Below, in pieces: positions 16,426 through 25,658 of a DNA stretch of 64,000 bases (position 1 is its first letter; every line of letters starts with the position of its first letter). The stretch lies in the NCBI GenBank assembly GCA_900542445.1, contig UQNN01000001.1, forward strand, positions 1 to 64,000, read 5' to 3'. The notes under the pieces were generated by a model. That model saw nothing but the letters and a program-made list of their open reading frames with translations. It was not told the DNA's origin and searched no databases. Both the position numbers and the translations under genes were made by a program. Origin of the DNA: an uncultured Eubacteriales bacterium (lineage in GTDB: Bacteria; Bacillota; Clostridia; Christensenellales; Aristaeellaceae).

Positions 16426-17418
16426 TCAACGCTCTTCGCGGAAATAAGCAAGACCCAGGCTGGCAGGTGGCTGGTTTTCCCGCTTTTTGCGCAGCGAAGT
16501 GACGACCAGCACAACAATGGTGACCAGATAGGGGACCATCTGGATGAGGTCGGTCACATAGCCCGGCACAGAGATGTGCAGCAGCGTTGGCAGAAATTGA
16601 TACAACCAGTAGAGCAGGCCGAACAGATACGAACCCCAGATTGCGTTAAGCGGCTTCCAGGTCGTAAAGATGACCAGCGCGACGGCCAGCCAGCCCAGCG
16701 CTTCGATCTGTGTGGTGGTTGCCCAAATGCCCTGGTTGTAATCCAGTACGTAATACAGACCGCCGAGACCCGAAATACCGGCGCCCAGACAGGTGGCCCA
16801 GTATTTGTATTTGGTGACGCTGATACCGGCGGCATCTGCCGTTGCTGGGTTTTCACCGATAGCGCGCAGGTTCAAACCGGTTCTTGTGTGGTTGAGCACG
16901 TGATGCAGAATGACGGCCAGAATGATGGCGGCATACACCATGAAACCGTAGTTGAAGAGGGTTTGACCGATGATGCCCAGATTCGGAAGCACGGGCAGTT
17001 TGGTCTGGAAGGTTTTATAGACCATGCTCTGCGTCGCCGTGCGGCCATTGAGAATATACACGCCGAAGAAGTTGGCAACGCCCATGCCGAATGTGGTCAG
17101 CGCAAGGCCGGTCACGTTTTGGTTGGCGCGAAGACTGATGGTGAGAAAGCTGTAAATCAGGCCGCCGAGCATCGACGCAATGAACGCGCAGAAGAGTGAA
17201 ATTACTACACAGAACGCCATGTTCGGGTTTGCTGCGCTGTTTTCATACAAATAGGCGCTTGCAAAACCGGCAAAGCCGCCCAGATACATGATGCCGGGCA
17301 CGCCGAGGTTCAGGTTGCCGCTCTTTTCGGTGACAATTTCGCCCATTGCGCCATACATGATGATCGTGCCGAAAGGGATGGCGCGCATGATCCATGCGAT
17401 AAGCGTATCCATCAGCAA
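16426..17418 (-). CDS. nupQ: Nucleoside ABC transporter permease (NupQ-like)
   Basis: A 330-residue inner-membrane permease with 8-10 hydrophobic segments, of the BPD_transp_2 family. The N-terminus reads MDTLIAWIMRAIPFGTIIMYGAMGEIVTEKSGNLN in two short blocks typical of YufQ/NupQ. It forms the translocation pore with NupP. Its start overlaps the end of nupP by seven bases, showing coupled translation, and it is the last gene of the operon. Substrate is inferred from the family: nucleosides such as guanosine in Bacillus. Confidence 0.88.
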   Translation of the reverse strand: MLMDTLIAWIMRAIPFGTIIMYGAMGEIVTEKSGNLNLGVPGIMYLGGFAGFASAYLYENSAANPNMAFCVVISLFCAFIASMLGGLIYSFLTISLRANQNVTGLALTTFGMGVANFFGVYILNGRTATQSMVYKTFQTKLPVLPNLGIIGQTLFNYGFMVYAAIILAVILHHVLNHTRTGLNLRAIGENPATADAAGISVTKYKYWATCLGAGISGLGGLYYVLDYNQGIWATTTQIEALGWLAVALVIFTTWKPLNAIWGSYLFGLLYWLYQFLPTLLHISVPGYVTDLIQMVPYLVTIVVLVVTSLRKKRENQPPASLGLAYFREER

Positions 17419-18512
17419 ACCTCCTTGCCCGCGTGGCCGCGGAAAATTGCCTTGTAGTTAATGAAAAACTCGCTGCCAAGGATGAAGAAGAGGATAATGC
17501 CCGCGATGATATCGCTGGCAAAGTCATTGAGGTTGTAAGCGGAAGCGATTTCCGCTGCGCCTTTCTCAAGGAAAATCAGCAGGAAGGAAATCAGCGCCAT
17601 TGTGAATGTGTTAAACTTGGCCAGCCACGCGACAATGATAGCAGTGAAGCCGTTGCCGCCTGCCGTACCGGTGGAAATGGCCTGATCTCGGCCGCCGACG
17701 ATCAGGAAGCCCGTCAGGCCGCAGAGCGCGCCGGAGAGGATCATGGTGCGGATGATGACCTTGCCAACGTTAATGCCGGCGTAACGCGCGGTATTTTCGC
17801 TTTCGCCGACGACAGAGATTTCATAGCCCTGCTTGGAGTAACGCAGATAGCAATACATCGCGACCGTCAGCACGACAACGACAATCAGATTGATGGTGTA
17901 GCGCTGTCCCATGATTTGCGGAAACCATCCAGCCTTGCTCTTCATATTCAGCTTGCCCAAACTGGAAGCCTGGCCGCGCCAGATGTTGACGCAACAGGCG
18001 ACGAGCTGAATGGCGACATAATTCATCATCAGGGTGAACAGCGTTTCGTTGGTCGAAAATCTGGCTTTAAACCATGCGGGGATAAATCCCCAGATGGCTC
18101 CGGCAAAAACGCTGGCGACGAGCATCGCGGTATACAGCATCCAGTTTGGCATTTTGCCGCCGTAGTAGACCATAACTGCGGCGGTGGCCAGCGCGCCCAT
18201 CAACACCTGACCTTCTGCGCCCGTGTTCCAGAAGCGCATTTTGAAAGCCGGAGCGAGCGCAATGCCGATGAGCAGCAGAGAAGCGAGATCGCGCATCGCC
18301 CATGAAAAGCGCATGGACGTGCTGAACGTGCCCTGAATCATTGCCTTGTAAACATCGATGGGATTCAGCCCCGTGACAAAGAAGATGAACAACGCATCTG
18401 CTACAAGCGCCAGCAGAACGGCGAACAGACGAATCGCGATCTTTTTTTTCATGGGCATTTCGCCGCGTTTAACAACGCGGACAAACGGCTCGTGGATGCT
18501 CTTGCTTTGCAT
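17412..18512 (-). CDS. nupP: Nucleoside ABC transporter permease (NupP-like)
   Basis: A 366-residue multi-spanning permease of the BPD_transp_2 family, partner of NupQ. Family hallmarks include NTGAEGQVLMGA around residue 95 and the C-terminal GGNGFTAIIVAWLA block. A basic N-terminal cytoplasmic extension precedes the first membrane helix. The ATG shares a base with the stop of the ATPase gene upstream (TGATG), so the two are translationally coupled. Confidence 0.88.
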   Translation of the reverse strand: MQSKSIHEPFVRVVKRGEMPMKKKIAIRLFAVLLALVADALFIFFVTGLNPIDVYKAMIQGTFSTSMRFSWAMRDLASLLLIGIALAPAFKMRFWNTGAEGQVLMGALATAAVMVYYGGKMPNWMLYTAMLVASVFAGAIWGFIPAWFKARFSTNETLFTLMMNYVAIQLVACCVNIWRGQASSLGKLNMKSKAGWFPQIMGQRYTINLIVVVVLTVAMYCYLRYSKQGYEISVVGESENTARYAGINVGKVIIRTMILSGALCGLTGFLIVGGRDQAISTGTAGGNGFTAIIVAWLAKFNTFTMALISFLLIFLEKGAAEIASAYNLNDFASDIIAGIILFFILGSEFFINYKAIFRGHAGKEVC

Positions 18513-20062
18513 CAGGCGACGCCTCCTTTTTCCTGCGGCTCACGGAGTTTGGTCATCAGCAAGCCGACCTCTTCTTTGCTGGTTTTGCGGCCTTCAACGA
18601 TACCGTTGTTCCTGCCGCCGCAAAGCACAAGCACACGGTCGCACAGGTCGATGAGCACGTCGAGATCTTCACCGACATAAAGGATGGCGACCCCCTTCTG
18701 CTTTTGTTCATTGAGCAGATGATAAATCGTGTAGCTCGTGTTGATATCCAGACCGCGAACGGCGTAAGCGGTCATCAGCACGGACGGGCTGGCTGCAATC
18801 TCGCGGCCGACGAGCACCTTCTGCACGTTTCCGCCGGAAAGGCGGGAAACGGGAGTGGAGACAGACGGCGTAACGACGCCGAGCGATTCTTTGATTTCTT
18901 CTGCCAAGTGACGCGGTGCGCGGCGGTCGGCGATAGGCGAATGTCCCTGACCATAGCTCTTGAGCATCATGTTGTCAATCATGCCCATTGAACCGACAAG
19001 GCCCATGCCCAACCGATCTTCAGGAACGAAGGAGAGATGAACGCCCATGTCGCGAATGTCTTTGGGCGATTTGCCGATGAGCTGCTCGGCGGTGGAGTCT
19101 CGGTCGTCGTCGGGGTAATAGACAATGCTTGACCCGGAATCGGTCTGCTGCAAACCGGCAATAGCTTCCAGCAGTTCCTTCTGACCGTTGCCGGAAATAC
19201 CGGCAATGCCCAGAATTTCACCACTGAACGCCTCAAAAGAGATGTTGTCCAGCACGCGCACACCCTCAGCGTTGGTCACGCTCAGATTGTGTACGCTCAA
19301 ACGCAGATGGGGGTTGACAGGCTCAGGACGCTCGATATTCAGCTCAACTTTTTTGCCAACCATCATTTCGGTCAGCGACGCTTCGCTTGCGCCAGCAGTT
19401 TCAACTGTGCCGACGTATTCGCCCTTACGCAGAATAGCCACGCGATCCGAGATTTCCAGAACCTCGTGCAGTTTGTGGGTAATGATGATGATGGATTTTC
19501 CGTCTTCGCGCATATTGCGCATGACGTGAAACAGTTTTTCCGTCTCCTGAGGCGTAAGCACAGCAGTAGGTTCGTCCAAAATCAAAATCTGCGCGCCGCG
19601 ATAGAGCATTTTAATGATCTCAAGCGTCTGCTTCTGGCTGACGCTCATTTCGTATACCTTCTGGTCAAGATCGATATCGAAGGCATAGCGCTCGCAGATG
19701 GCATGTGCTTTCTGACGGATTGCTTTAAGATCGTATTTTTCATGCCGATCCATCACAAGCGCAATGTTTTCCGCGGCGGTGAATACGTCGATGAGTTTGA
19801 AGTGCTGATGAACCATGCCGATGCCTAGCGCATAGGCATCTTTCGGGCTGCGGATCTCCGCAGGCTTTTCGTCCACCAGAATTTCACCGCTGTCGGGGTA
19901 ATAGATGCCGGCAATCATGTTCATCAGCGTGGTCTTGCCGCTTCCGTTTTCACCCAGCAGAGAGAGAATTTCACCCCGGCGCACAGTCAAAGATACGTCT
20001 CGGTTGGCGACGACGCGGCCGAATGTCTTGGTGATATGGCGCAATTCAATGGCGTTTTGCAT
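18512..20062 (-). CDS. nupO: Nucleoside ABC transporter ATP-binding protein (NupO-like)
   Basis: A 516-residue protein with two tandem ATPase domains, as in sugar and nucleoside importers. The first half has an intact Walker A (GENGSGKTT, about residue 37) and Walker B (ILILDEPTAVL). In the second half the P-loop is degenerate (GISGNGQKELL), the signature LSGGN is kept, and the Walker B acidic residue is replaced (VLMTAYAVRGLD). Such asymmetry is common in this family. It is the second gene of the operon, 86 bases after bmpA with a hairpin between them. The AAGGAG site is 13 bases from the ATG, a long spacing. Confidence 0.9.
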   Translation of the reverse strand: MQNAIELRHITKTFGRVVANRDVSLTVRRGEILSLLGENGSGKTTLMNMIAGIYYPDSGEILVDEKPAEIRSPKDAYALGIGMVHQHFKLIDVFTAAENIALVMDRHEKYDLKAIRQKAHAICERYAFDIDLDQKVYEMSVSQKQTLEIIKMLYRGAQILILDEPTAVLTPQETEKLFHVMRNMREDGKSIIIITHKLHEVLEISDRVAILRKGEYVGTVETAGASEASLTEMMVGKKVELNIERPEPVNPHLRLSVHNLSVTNAEGVRVLDNISFEAFSGEILGIAGISGNGQKELLEAIAGLQQTDSGSSIVYYPDDDRDSTAEQLIGKSPKDIRDMGVHLSFVPEDRLGMGLVGSMGMIDNMMLKSYGQGHSPIADRRAPRHLAEEIKESLGVVTPSVSTPVSRLSGGNVQKVLVGREIAASPSVLMTAYAVRGLDINTSYTIYHLLNEQKQKGVAILYVGEDLDVLIDLCDRVLVLCGGRNNGIVEGRKTSKEEVGLLMTKLREPQEKGGVA

Positions 20063-20098
20063 AAGCTGCCGCTCACTCCTTCAAGTAAATAAACAGCG

Positions 20099-20125
20099 AA
20101 AAGGGAAGCGGAAGGCTTCCCTTTT
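20099..20125 (-). terminator. Hairpin between bmpA and nupO (partial terminator)
   Basis: An 11-bp perfect stem (AAAAGGGAAGC with GCTTCCCTTTT) has a 5-base loop. A T-rich region follows on the minus strand. In binding-protein transporter operons such a structure commonly lets the binding protein be made in excess over the membrane parts. Confidence 0.65.
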
Positions 20126-20148
20126 CATAAAAGGTCCCAATAGGGGAA

Positions 20149-21384
20149 TTACTGCGCATCCTCCACGATGCCATCGATCCGGAGGGTGAAGTACGGAGCG
20201 CTGCGGAAGGTGGACTCTTCAAACGCGCCGTCCACAATGCCTTCATAGGTTTCGCCCTGATAGGCGACAGTGCCGGTAGCCCAATCCATGATGGTCATGT
20301 CGCAAGGCGCAGAAGTGACGGTCTCGCCGTTCACGGTGAAAGTGGCGGTATCGAAGACCTTCAAGCTTCCGTCGCGCAGAGCGGCTTCAACCTCGGCAAC
20401 CTTCTCGGCAGTACCGGCAGCACAGGACGGACCAAACTCGGTCACGGCGACCGCGCCGTCGTCATAGCCCTTCGCCCAGTCGGAAGCGATTTCTTCGCCG
20501 TTCATTGCGGCCTCAAACAGCTCCTTGTAGAACACGGACCAGACGTTGGTCGCAGAGGTCAGCGCAGCGGTTGGGGCAGTCGGGAGCATGTCGATGTTAT
20601 AGCCGATGGAGTAGCAGATCGTGCCCGCATCCTGAAGCTTCTGCACAGCAGCCGGAGCGCCGGTGGAGTCAGCATGCTGACCAATGATGACGCAGCCCTT
20701 CGCAACAAGCGCTTCGGCGGCGGCGCCTTCCTTATCGATATCAAACCAGGAATTGGTGTACATGACTTCCATGGTCACATTCGGCACGATGGAACGGATG
20801 CCGAGGAAGAAAGCGGTGTAGCCGGAAACGACCTCAGCGTAGTTGTAAGCGCCGACATAACCGATCTTCACATTGCCGTCGGCATCGAAGGAATTGGGCT
20901 GCTTCTCGGCGGAGAGGGTTCCGTCGCCGAGCATTTCAGCCAGCTTCATGCCGGCCACGACGCCGGACACATAGCGGGACTGATACACCTTGGTGAATGC
21001 GTTCTTGAGATTGTCAAGGCCGGAAAGCGCGGCGAAGTCGCCAGTCATGGCGACGAAGGTCACATCCGGATATTCTTCGGCGGCCAGCGCCATGTAGCTC
21101 TGATGACCGTAGGAGTTGGAGATGATCAGATTGCATCCCTGACCCACAAGGTCGAGCGCGCTGTCGTAGCAGGTTTGATCTTCCGGCACCTTGTACTTCC
21201 AGACAATGCTATCGGAAAGACCCAGTTCGGCAGCGGCTTGCTTAATGCCTTCCATGTGAGCGAGGGTATAACCTTCGGTTTCGTCGCCCAGCATCACGGC
21301 GCCAATCTTCAGGTCAGCGGCCAGCGCGGCGCAGGCGGCCATGCACAGCATTGCGGCGAGCACCAGAGCAATCAGCTTCTTCAT
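20149..21384 (-). CDS. bmpA: BMP-family nucleoside-binding lipoprotein
   Basis: A 411-residue extracellular substrate-binding protein of the PnrA/BMP family. The signal sequence MKKLIALVLAAMLCMAACA contains a possible lipobox with cysteine at residue 18; an alternative cut after ALA is possible. The mature protein begins DLKIGAVMLGDETEGYT, matching the family start. The frame is open far upstream, but the ATG at 21384 follows AAGGAGG and the signal peptide. It heads the nup operon behind its own promoter and would be lipidated by the Lgt encoded at 25659. Confidence 0.92.
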   Translation of the reverse strand: MKKLIALVLAAMLCMAACAALAADLKIGAVMLGDETEGYTLAHMEGIKQAAAELGLSDSIVWKYKVPEDQTCYDSALDLVGQGCNLIISNSYGHQSYMALAAEEYPDVTFVAMTGDFAALSGLDNLKNAFTKVYQSRYVSGVVAGMKLAEMLGDGTLSAEKQPNSFDADGNVKIGYVGAYNYAEVVSGYTAFFLGIRSIVPNVTMEVMYTNSWFDIDKEGAAAEALVAKGCVIIGQHADSTGAPAAVQKLQDAGTICYSIGYNIDMLPTAPTAALTSATNVWSVFYKELFEAAMNGEEIASDWAKGYDDGAVAVTEFGPSCAAGTAEKVAEVEAALRDGSLKVFDTATFTVNGETVTSAPCDMTIMDWATGTVAYQGETYEGIVDGAFEESTFRSAPYFTLRIDGIVEDAQ

Positions 21385-21436
21385 GCGTGTTTCCTCCTTG
21401 AATTGAACCCATAGGCGTAAAATTGATGACGCGAAC

Positions 21437-21465
21437 ATCATAACGCTTTTTAAGTCGATTGTAAA
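21437..21465 (-). promoter_or_regulatory. bmpA-nup operon promoter
   Basis: Minus-strand TTTACA (21460-21465), a 17-base spacer and TATGAT (21437-21442). The flanking DNA is very AT-rich compared with the window. A CGAAC motif overlaps the -10 edge. Confidence 0.75.
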
Positions 21466-21524
21466 GAGAAAAATGAAAAAATACGATAAAAATATCGAAT
21501 AAAACAGTATGCAAAACAATGAAT

Positions 21525-21542
21525 GTTCGTAACAATGCGAAC
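21525..21542. promoter_or_regulatory. Inverted repeat upstream of the nup promoter (possible operator)
   Basis: GTTCG (21525-21529) and CGAAC (21538-21542) are separated by 8 bases, about 60 bases upstream of the bmpA -35. The minus-strand reading ACGAACATT resembles a PurR box (CCGAACATT-like). The repeat is real; the protein that binds is unknown. Confidence 0.4.
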
Positions 21543-21550
21543 GTTGATAA

Positions 21551-21574
21551 TCAAAAAGCCGCACGAGGCGGCTT
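21551..21574 (-). terminator. Glyoxalase gene terminator
   Basis: A 7-bp stem (AAGCCGC with GCGGCTT) has a 5-base loop and is followed on the minus strand by TTTTT. It begins 7 bases after the stop codon. Confidence 0.85.
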
Positions 21575-21580
21575 AAAAAG

Positions 21581-21949
21581 TTATCGCGTCGGCACAATTT
21601 CCAGCCAGTATCCGTCGGGATCTTCGATGAAGTAAATGCCCATCGCTTTGTTTTCAAAGCAGACGCAGCCCATCTGGCTGTGTTTTGCGTGTGCGGCTTC
21701 AAAGTCATCCGTGCGGAAAGCCAGATGAAACTCGCATTCGCCAAGATCATATTTCTGCGGATGATCGCGCAGCCACGTCAGTTCCAATTCAAAGGTTTCG
21801 GTGGCGTCCGCCATATAGACGATGGTGAACGAACCGTCCGCAGCGTTTTTGCGGCGCACTTCATGAAGGCCAAGCGCCTCGCGATAAAAGGCGATGGATG
21901 TGTCCAGATTGCTGACATTGTAGTTTTCATGAATCATGGTAAAGGCCAT
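21581..21949 (-). CDS. gloA: Glyoxalase I-like lactoylglutathione lyase family protein
   Basis: A 122-residue single-domain vicinal-oxygen-chelate protein. The four expected metal ligands are placed as in GloA: His near residue 7 (MIHENYNV), Glu in FELELTW, His in CEFHLAF and Glu in YWLEIVP. It would isomerise the methylglyoxal-thiol adduct to a lactoyl thioester. The thiol in clostridia is usually not glutathione, so the natural cosubstrate is open. It has its own promoter and terminator, divergent from the MATE pump gene. Confidence 0.85.
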   Translation of the reverse strand: MAFTMIHENYNVSNLDTSIAFYREALGLHEVRRKNAADGSFTIVYMADATETFELELTWLRDHPQKYDLGECEFHLAFRTDDFEAAHAKHSQMGCVCFENKAMGIYFIEDPDGYWLEIVPTR

Positions 21950-21982
21950 AGGGGTTCCTCCTTGATGAATGGATTTTGGGTC

Positions 21983-21991
21983 ATTATACCA
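21983..21991 (-). promoter_or_regulatory. Glyoxalase gene promoter (extended -10)
   Basis: Minus-strand TGGTATAAT: a consensus -10 at 21983-21988 with the TG extension. The -35 region is weak, as usual for extended -10 promoters. Confidence 0.7.
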
Positions 21992-22036
21992 TATGGAAGA
22001 AGCAAATGAAAAGCTGAAAATGCATTGCGGGCTTTA

Positions 22037-22065
22037 TTTACAAAACCAAATGGATATGTTATAGT
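22037..22065 (+). promoter_or_regulatory. MATE pump promoter
   Basis: TTTACA (22037-22042), a 17-base spacer and TATAGT (22060-22065). The predicted start is near 22072, with the ribosome binding site GGAGGAG just ahead of the gene. Confidence 0.75.
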
Positions 22066-22098
22066 AGGTTCAGCGCGTTTTTACTGTGGAGGAGAAAT

Positions 22099-23535
22099 AT
22101 GGATGCAAAAAGATTAAGCCGGGGCAGGCTTCGGGAGAGGATGTTCGGCGATCGGGATTTTTATGCGCAGGTGGTCGCTGTCGTCGTGCCCATTATCATT
22201 CAGAACACGGTGTCCAACGTGGTCAGTCTGCTGGATAATGTGATGGTCGGACGTGTTGGCACACTGCAAATGTCGGCGGTCGCGATCGTCAATCAGCTGT
22301 TGTTTGTATTCAATCTGTGCATTTTCGGCGGTTTGGCGGGCGCGGGCATCTTTGCGACGCAATACGCAGGTGCGCACGACGATAAGGGTGTTCGCGACTG
22401 CTTCCGTGTGAAATGGATGATTGCGCTGTCGATGCTGGCGTGTGCGCTTGTTGTGCTGATTGCATTTCCGAAGCGGCTGATCGGCATGTATCTGGCGCAG
22501 GAGACGGCGCAGGCGGACGCGGCGGCCACGCTTGGATTCGGCATGGATTATTTAACCGTGATGCTCTGGGGACTGCTGCCCTTCGGCGTGTCGCAGGTTT
22601 ACGCCAGCACCTTGCGAGAAGTGGGGGAAACGCGTTTGCCGATGTTTGCCAGCGTTGCGGCGATTCTGGTCAATCTGGTATTCAATTATTTTCTGATTTT
22701 CGGCAAATGCGGTTTTCCGGAATTGGGCGTGACGGGCGCGGCGATTGCGACGGTGCTTTCGCGCTATGTGGAAACGTCCGTCATTATGGTCTATACGCAC
22801 ATGAAATCTCATCATTTTGGCTTTATACGCGGTGCATACAGAAGCCTGCGCGTGCCGAAGCCGCTGATGATCAGCATTTTACGCCGGGGAACGCCGCTGC
22901 TGGTCAATGAATTTTTGTGGTCGTCCGGCATGGCGGTGCTGCTGCAATGCTATTCTGTGCGCGGACTGGATGTGGTGGCGGCCTGCAACATCGCCACGAC
23001 GGTGAGCAATCTGTTTAAGGTGGTCTTCCTGTCCATGGGCAACGCCGTGGCGATCATGGTGGGGCAGGCGCTTGGCGCGAACGATATCGAGCGGGCGAAA
23101 AACTGCACGTGGCGGCTGATGACGCTGTCTGTCGGTTCCAACTTGATTATGGCCACGCTTCTGGCGCTTTTTGCGCCCGCTATTCCAAACATCTATAATA
23201 CCGAGCCGCATGTGCGCCAAATCGCCACTCAACTGATTTACGTTGTTGCGGTGATGATGCCCGCGTATTCGTTTTCGCACTGCTGCTATTTTACGCTGCG
23301 TTCGGGCGGCAAGACGATCATCACGTTTCTGTTTGACAGCGTGTTTACATGGTGCGTCAACGTGCCTGCGGCATGGCTGTTGGCTTATAAGACGGGATTG
23401 GGGATTGTGCCGTTGTATTTCGGCGTGCAGGCCTTGGAGATGGTCAAAGTCGTGGTCGGATTTGTGCTGGTCAAGAAGGGCGTGTGGATTCATAACATCG
23501 TTGCGCCTGTGGCGGCGGAGGAAGAATCTGCCTGA
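22099..23535 (+). CDS. MATE-family multidrug efflux protein
   Basis: A 478-residue cytoplasmic-membrane antiporter with about 12 hydrophobic segments. Family marks are the VSLLDNVMVGRVGTLQ segment in helix 2 and the pseudo-repeated GNAVAIMVGQALGA segment after the midpoint. MATE proteins export cationic drugs or metabolites using Na+ or H+; the substrate cannot be deduced. It has its own promoter and ends at a hairpin shared with convergent recX. Confidence 0.9.
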   Translation: MDAKRLSRGRLRERMFGDRDFYAQVVAVVVPIIIQNTVSNVVSLLDNVMVGRVGTLQMSAVAIVNQLLFVFNLCIFGGLAGAGIFATQYAGAHDDKGVRDCFRVKWMIALSMLACALVVLIAFPKRLIGMYLAQETAQADAAATLGFGMDYLTVMLWGLLPFGVSQVYASTLREVGETRLPMFASVAAILVNLVFNYFLIFGKCGFPELGVTGAAIATVLSRYVETSVIMVYTHMKSHHFGFIRGAYRSLRVPKPLMISILRRGTPLLVNEFLWSSGMAVLLQCYSVRGLDVVAACNIATTVSNLFKVVFLSMGNAVAIMVGQALGANDIERAKNCTWRLMTLSVGSNLIMATLLALFAPAIPNIYNTEPHVRQIATQLIYVVAVMMPAYSFSHCCYFTLRSGGKTIITFLFDSVFTWCVNVPAAWLLAYKTGLGIVPLYFGVQALEMVKVVVGFVLVKKGVWIHNIVAPVAAEEESA

Positions 23536-23551
23536 TAAAACTCAAAATGAA

Positions 23552-23593
23552 AGGAAGCAGGGGGCGGCGAACGGCCGCATTCCTGCTTCTTTT
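23552..23593. terminator. Bidirectional terminator between MATE gene and recX
   Basis: An outer stem GAAGCAGG (23554-23561) with CCTGCTTC (23582-23589) and an inner GC-rich stem are followed by TTTT on the plus strand. Confidence 0.7.
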
Positions 23594-23598
23594 GCTTA

Positions 23599-24222
23599 TT
23601 ATTCGGATTCTTCTTTCAGCATATCGAGCGCCTGTTTGGCCTCCGAATAGCCATAACCGCGTCTGGCAAGCGCGGCGAGAACCTTTTGCCTGTCCTTTGG
23701 ATCGGAAATATCCTTGCCGGATGCAGCTTTTCGCGCCGCTTTGAGCGCACCGGAAAGCATTTCATCTTCGTCAATGGAGGAAAGCGCTTCATCAATCGCG
23801 TCGCCATCTACGCCTTTGCGCCGAAGCTCCATGCGGATACGACGCGCGCCCATCCCTTTCCCTGTCCGGGATGCGGCCCATTGTTCGGCAAAATTGATGT
23901 CGTTGATATAACTGGCTTCATCCAACCGTGCCATCACGCGGGCAATGGTGCGAGCGGGATAAGCATTTTTGCGCAATGCGTCGGCGATTTCCTGCTGCGT
24001 CCGCGGACGCATGGCCAGCAGCGCGACGGCTTTTTCCATTGCAAACGGATAGGAACGTTCCGATAAAAATGCGTCAAATGCTTCCCTGTCAAACGGCGTT
24101 CCGCCGCGATAGGGCCGTTCTTTGAGCATGGCGCGGGGCATGACAAGGGTTTCCCCGTTTGAAAGCGTCAATGCCGCGCGTCCGTGGTCGCGGCGAACGC
24201 TGAGCAGCTTGATATTTTCCAT
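23599..24222 (-). CDS. recX: Regulatory protein RecX
   Basis: A 207-residue helical protein that modulates RecA filaments. It shows the three-helix repeats of the family (ALLAMRPRTQQEIADALRKNAYP, YINDINFAEQW, RGYGYSEAKQALDML). The N-terminal part contains a small beta segment common in Firmicutes RecX. Its ATG overlaps the pncB stop (TGATG). It is third in the unit lgt-pncB-recX. recA is not in the window. Confidence 0.9.
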   Translation of the reverse strand: MENIKLLSVRRDHGRAALTLSNGETLVMPRAMLKERPYRGGTPFDREAFDAFLSERSYPFAMEKAVALLAMRPRTQQEIADALRKNAYPARTIARVMARLDEASYINDINFAEQWAASRTGKGMGARRIRMELRRKGVDGDAIDEALSSIDEDEMLSGALKAARKAASGKDISDPKDRQKVLAALARRGYGYSEAKQALDMLKEESE

Positions 24223-25658
24223 CAGACTTTGCCGCGGCGTTCTTCGAGCATGCCGCGCTTGAGCTCGTAAAGGGGCTTGGACAGGTCAACTTTGTAGCGA
24301 TGCGGGCTGTGGAGGCGCTTATATTCATCCCAGAACGTTTCCATTTCATGTTTGGTATAAGCGGAGATCTCAGCGAGTGTCGGTAGCGTGTAGACCAACC
24401 TGCCGTTTTCAAAAATGGGGGTCAAAAGCGGGCGCACCTCGTAATCGCAAAGCGTCATCTTTTTCCACGTATTTTCGGGATCAAAAATTTCGAGGGGTTC
24501 GCCGGATGAGAAGTCTTCGCCCTCCAGCGCAATCAGATCGGCCAACGCTTTGCCGGAAAGCCTGTCATAAAAACGGTAGAGCCGCTTAACGCCCGGATTG
24601 GTAATCTTTGCCGGGTTTTCGGAAATTTTAATGCGCGGCTCGAATTTACCGTTTACTTCCTCAGCTGAGAGTTTGTAAACGCCGCCGAGAGCGGGGTTAT
24701 CCATGCTGGTAATCATGCGCGTGCCCACGCCCCAGACGTTGATGGCTGCGCCCTGCGCCTTCAAATCCCAGATGACTTCTTCGTCCAGATCGCCGGAAGC
24801 AAAAATCTTCGCATTCGGGAAACCGGCTTCATCCAGCATTTTGCGGGCCTGACGGCTGAGGAAAGCGAGGTCGCCACTGTCCAGACGGATGCCCGTCGGT
24901 TCGTAACCTTTGGCGCGAAGCTCGTTAAACACGGTGATCGCGTTGGGTACGCCGCTGGTCAGCGTATCATAGGTATCCACGAGCAGCAGACAGTTATTCG
25001 GAAAGACCTCGGCATAAGCGCGGAAAGCGCTCAGCTCGTCCGGGAAAGACATGACCCAGCTGTGTGCATGCGTGCCGCCGACAGGAACGCCGAAGAGCTG
25101 GCCGGTGAGCACGTTGCTTGTCGCCTGACAGCCGCCGATTACGGCTGCACGCGCGCCGTAGATACCGGCGTCCGGTCCCTGCGCGCGGCGAAGGCCAAAT
25201 TCCAGCACGCTGTCTCCGCGGGCCGCCTGCACGACGCGAGAGGCTTTGGTGGCGATCAGCGTCTGGTGGTTGATGATGTTGAGCAGCGCGGTTTCCAGCA
25301 GCTGCGCTTCCATAATCGGCGCGATGACACGGATGATCGGTTCGCCCGGAAAGATGATCGTGCCTTCCGGAACGGCCAGAATCTCGCCCGTAAAGCGCAG
25401 CGTAGCCAGACGGGCGAGAAACGCTTCATCAAAGATATTCAGGCTTCGCAGATAGGCGATATCCTCATTTGAAAAGTGCAGATTCCTGACATAATCGATT
25501 GCCTGCTCAAGACCTGCCGCCACAGCATAGGCGGTCATATCGCCCTGCTTGCGATAAAAGATATCGAAGCAGGCGCGGTTGTTTTCCATGCCGAACCGCA
25601 GATAGCCGTTCATCATCGTCAGCTCGTACAGGTCGGTCATCATCGTTAAATTGCGCAT
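24222..25658 (-). CDS. pncB: Nicotinate phosphoribosyltransferase
   Basis: Converts nicotinate, PRPP and ATP to nicotinate mononucleotide for NAD salvage. The 478-residue length fits the longer Firmicutes/eukaryote-type enzyme. Visible motifs include the N-terminal LTMMTDLYELTM and the GGTHAHSWVMSFPDE block carrying the reactive histidine, followed by the VDTYDT and RLDSGDL strands of the phosphate-binding barrel. It starts one base after the lgt stop and has little of its own binding site, so translation is coupled. Confidence 0.94.
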   Translation of the reverse strand: MRNLTMMTDLYELTMMNGYLRFGMENNRACFDIFYRKQGDMTAYAVAAGLEQAIDYVRNLHFSNEDIAYLRSLNIFDEAFLARLATLRFTGEILAVPEGTIIFPGEPIIRVIAPIMEAQLLETALLNIINHQTLIATKASRVVQAARGDSVLEFGLRRAQGPDAGIYGARAAVIGGCQATSNVLTGQLFGVPVGGTHAHSWVMSFPDELSAFRAYAEVFPNNCLLLVDTYDTLTSGVPNAITVFNELRAKGYEPTGIRLDSGDLAFLSRQARKMLDEAGFPNAKIFASGDLDEEVIWDLKAQGAAINVWGVGTRMITSMDNPALGGVYKLSAEEVNGKFEPRIKISENPAKITNPGVKRLYRFYDRLSGKALADLIALEGEDFSSGEPLEIFDPENTWKKMTLCDYEVRPLLTPIFENGRLVYTLPTLAEISAYTKHEMETFWDEYKRLHSPHRYKVDLSKPLYELKRGMLEERRGKV

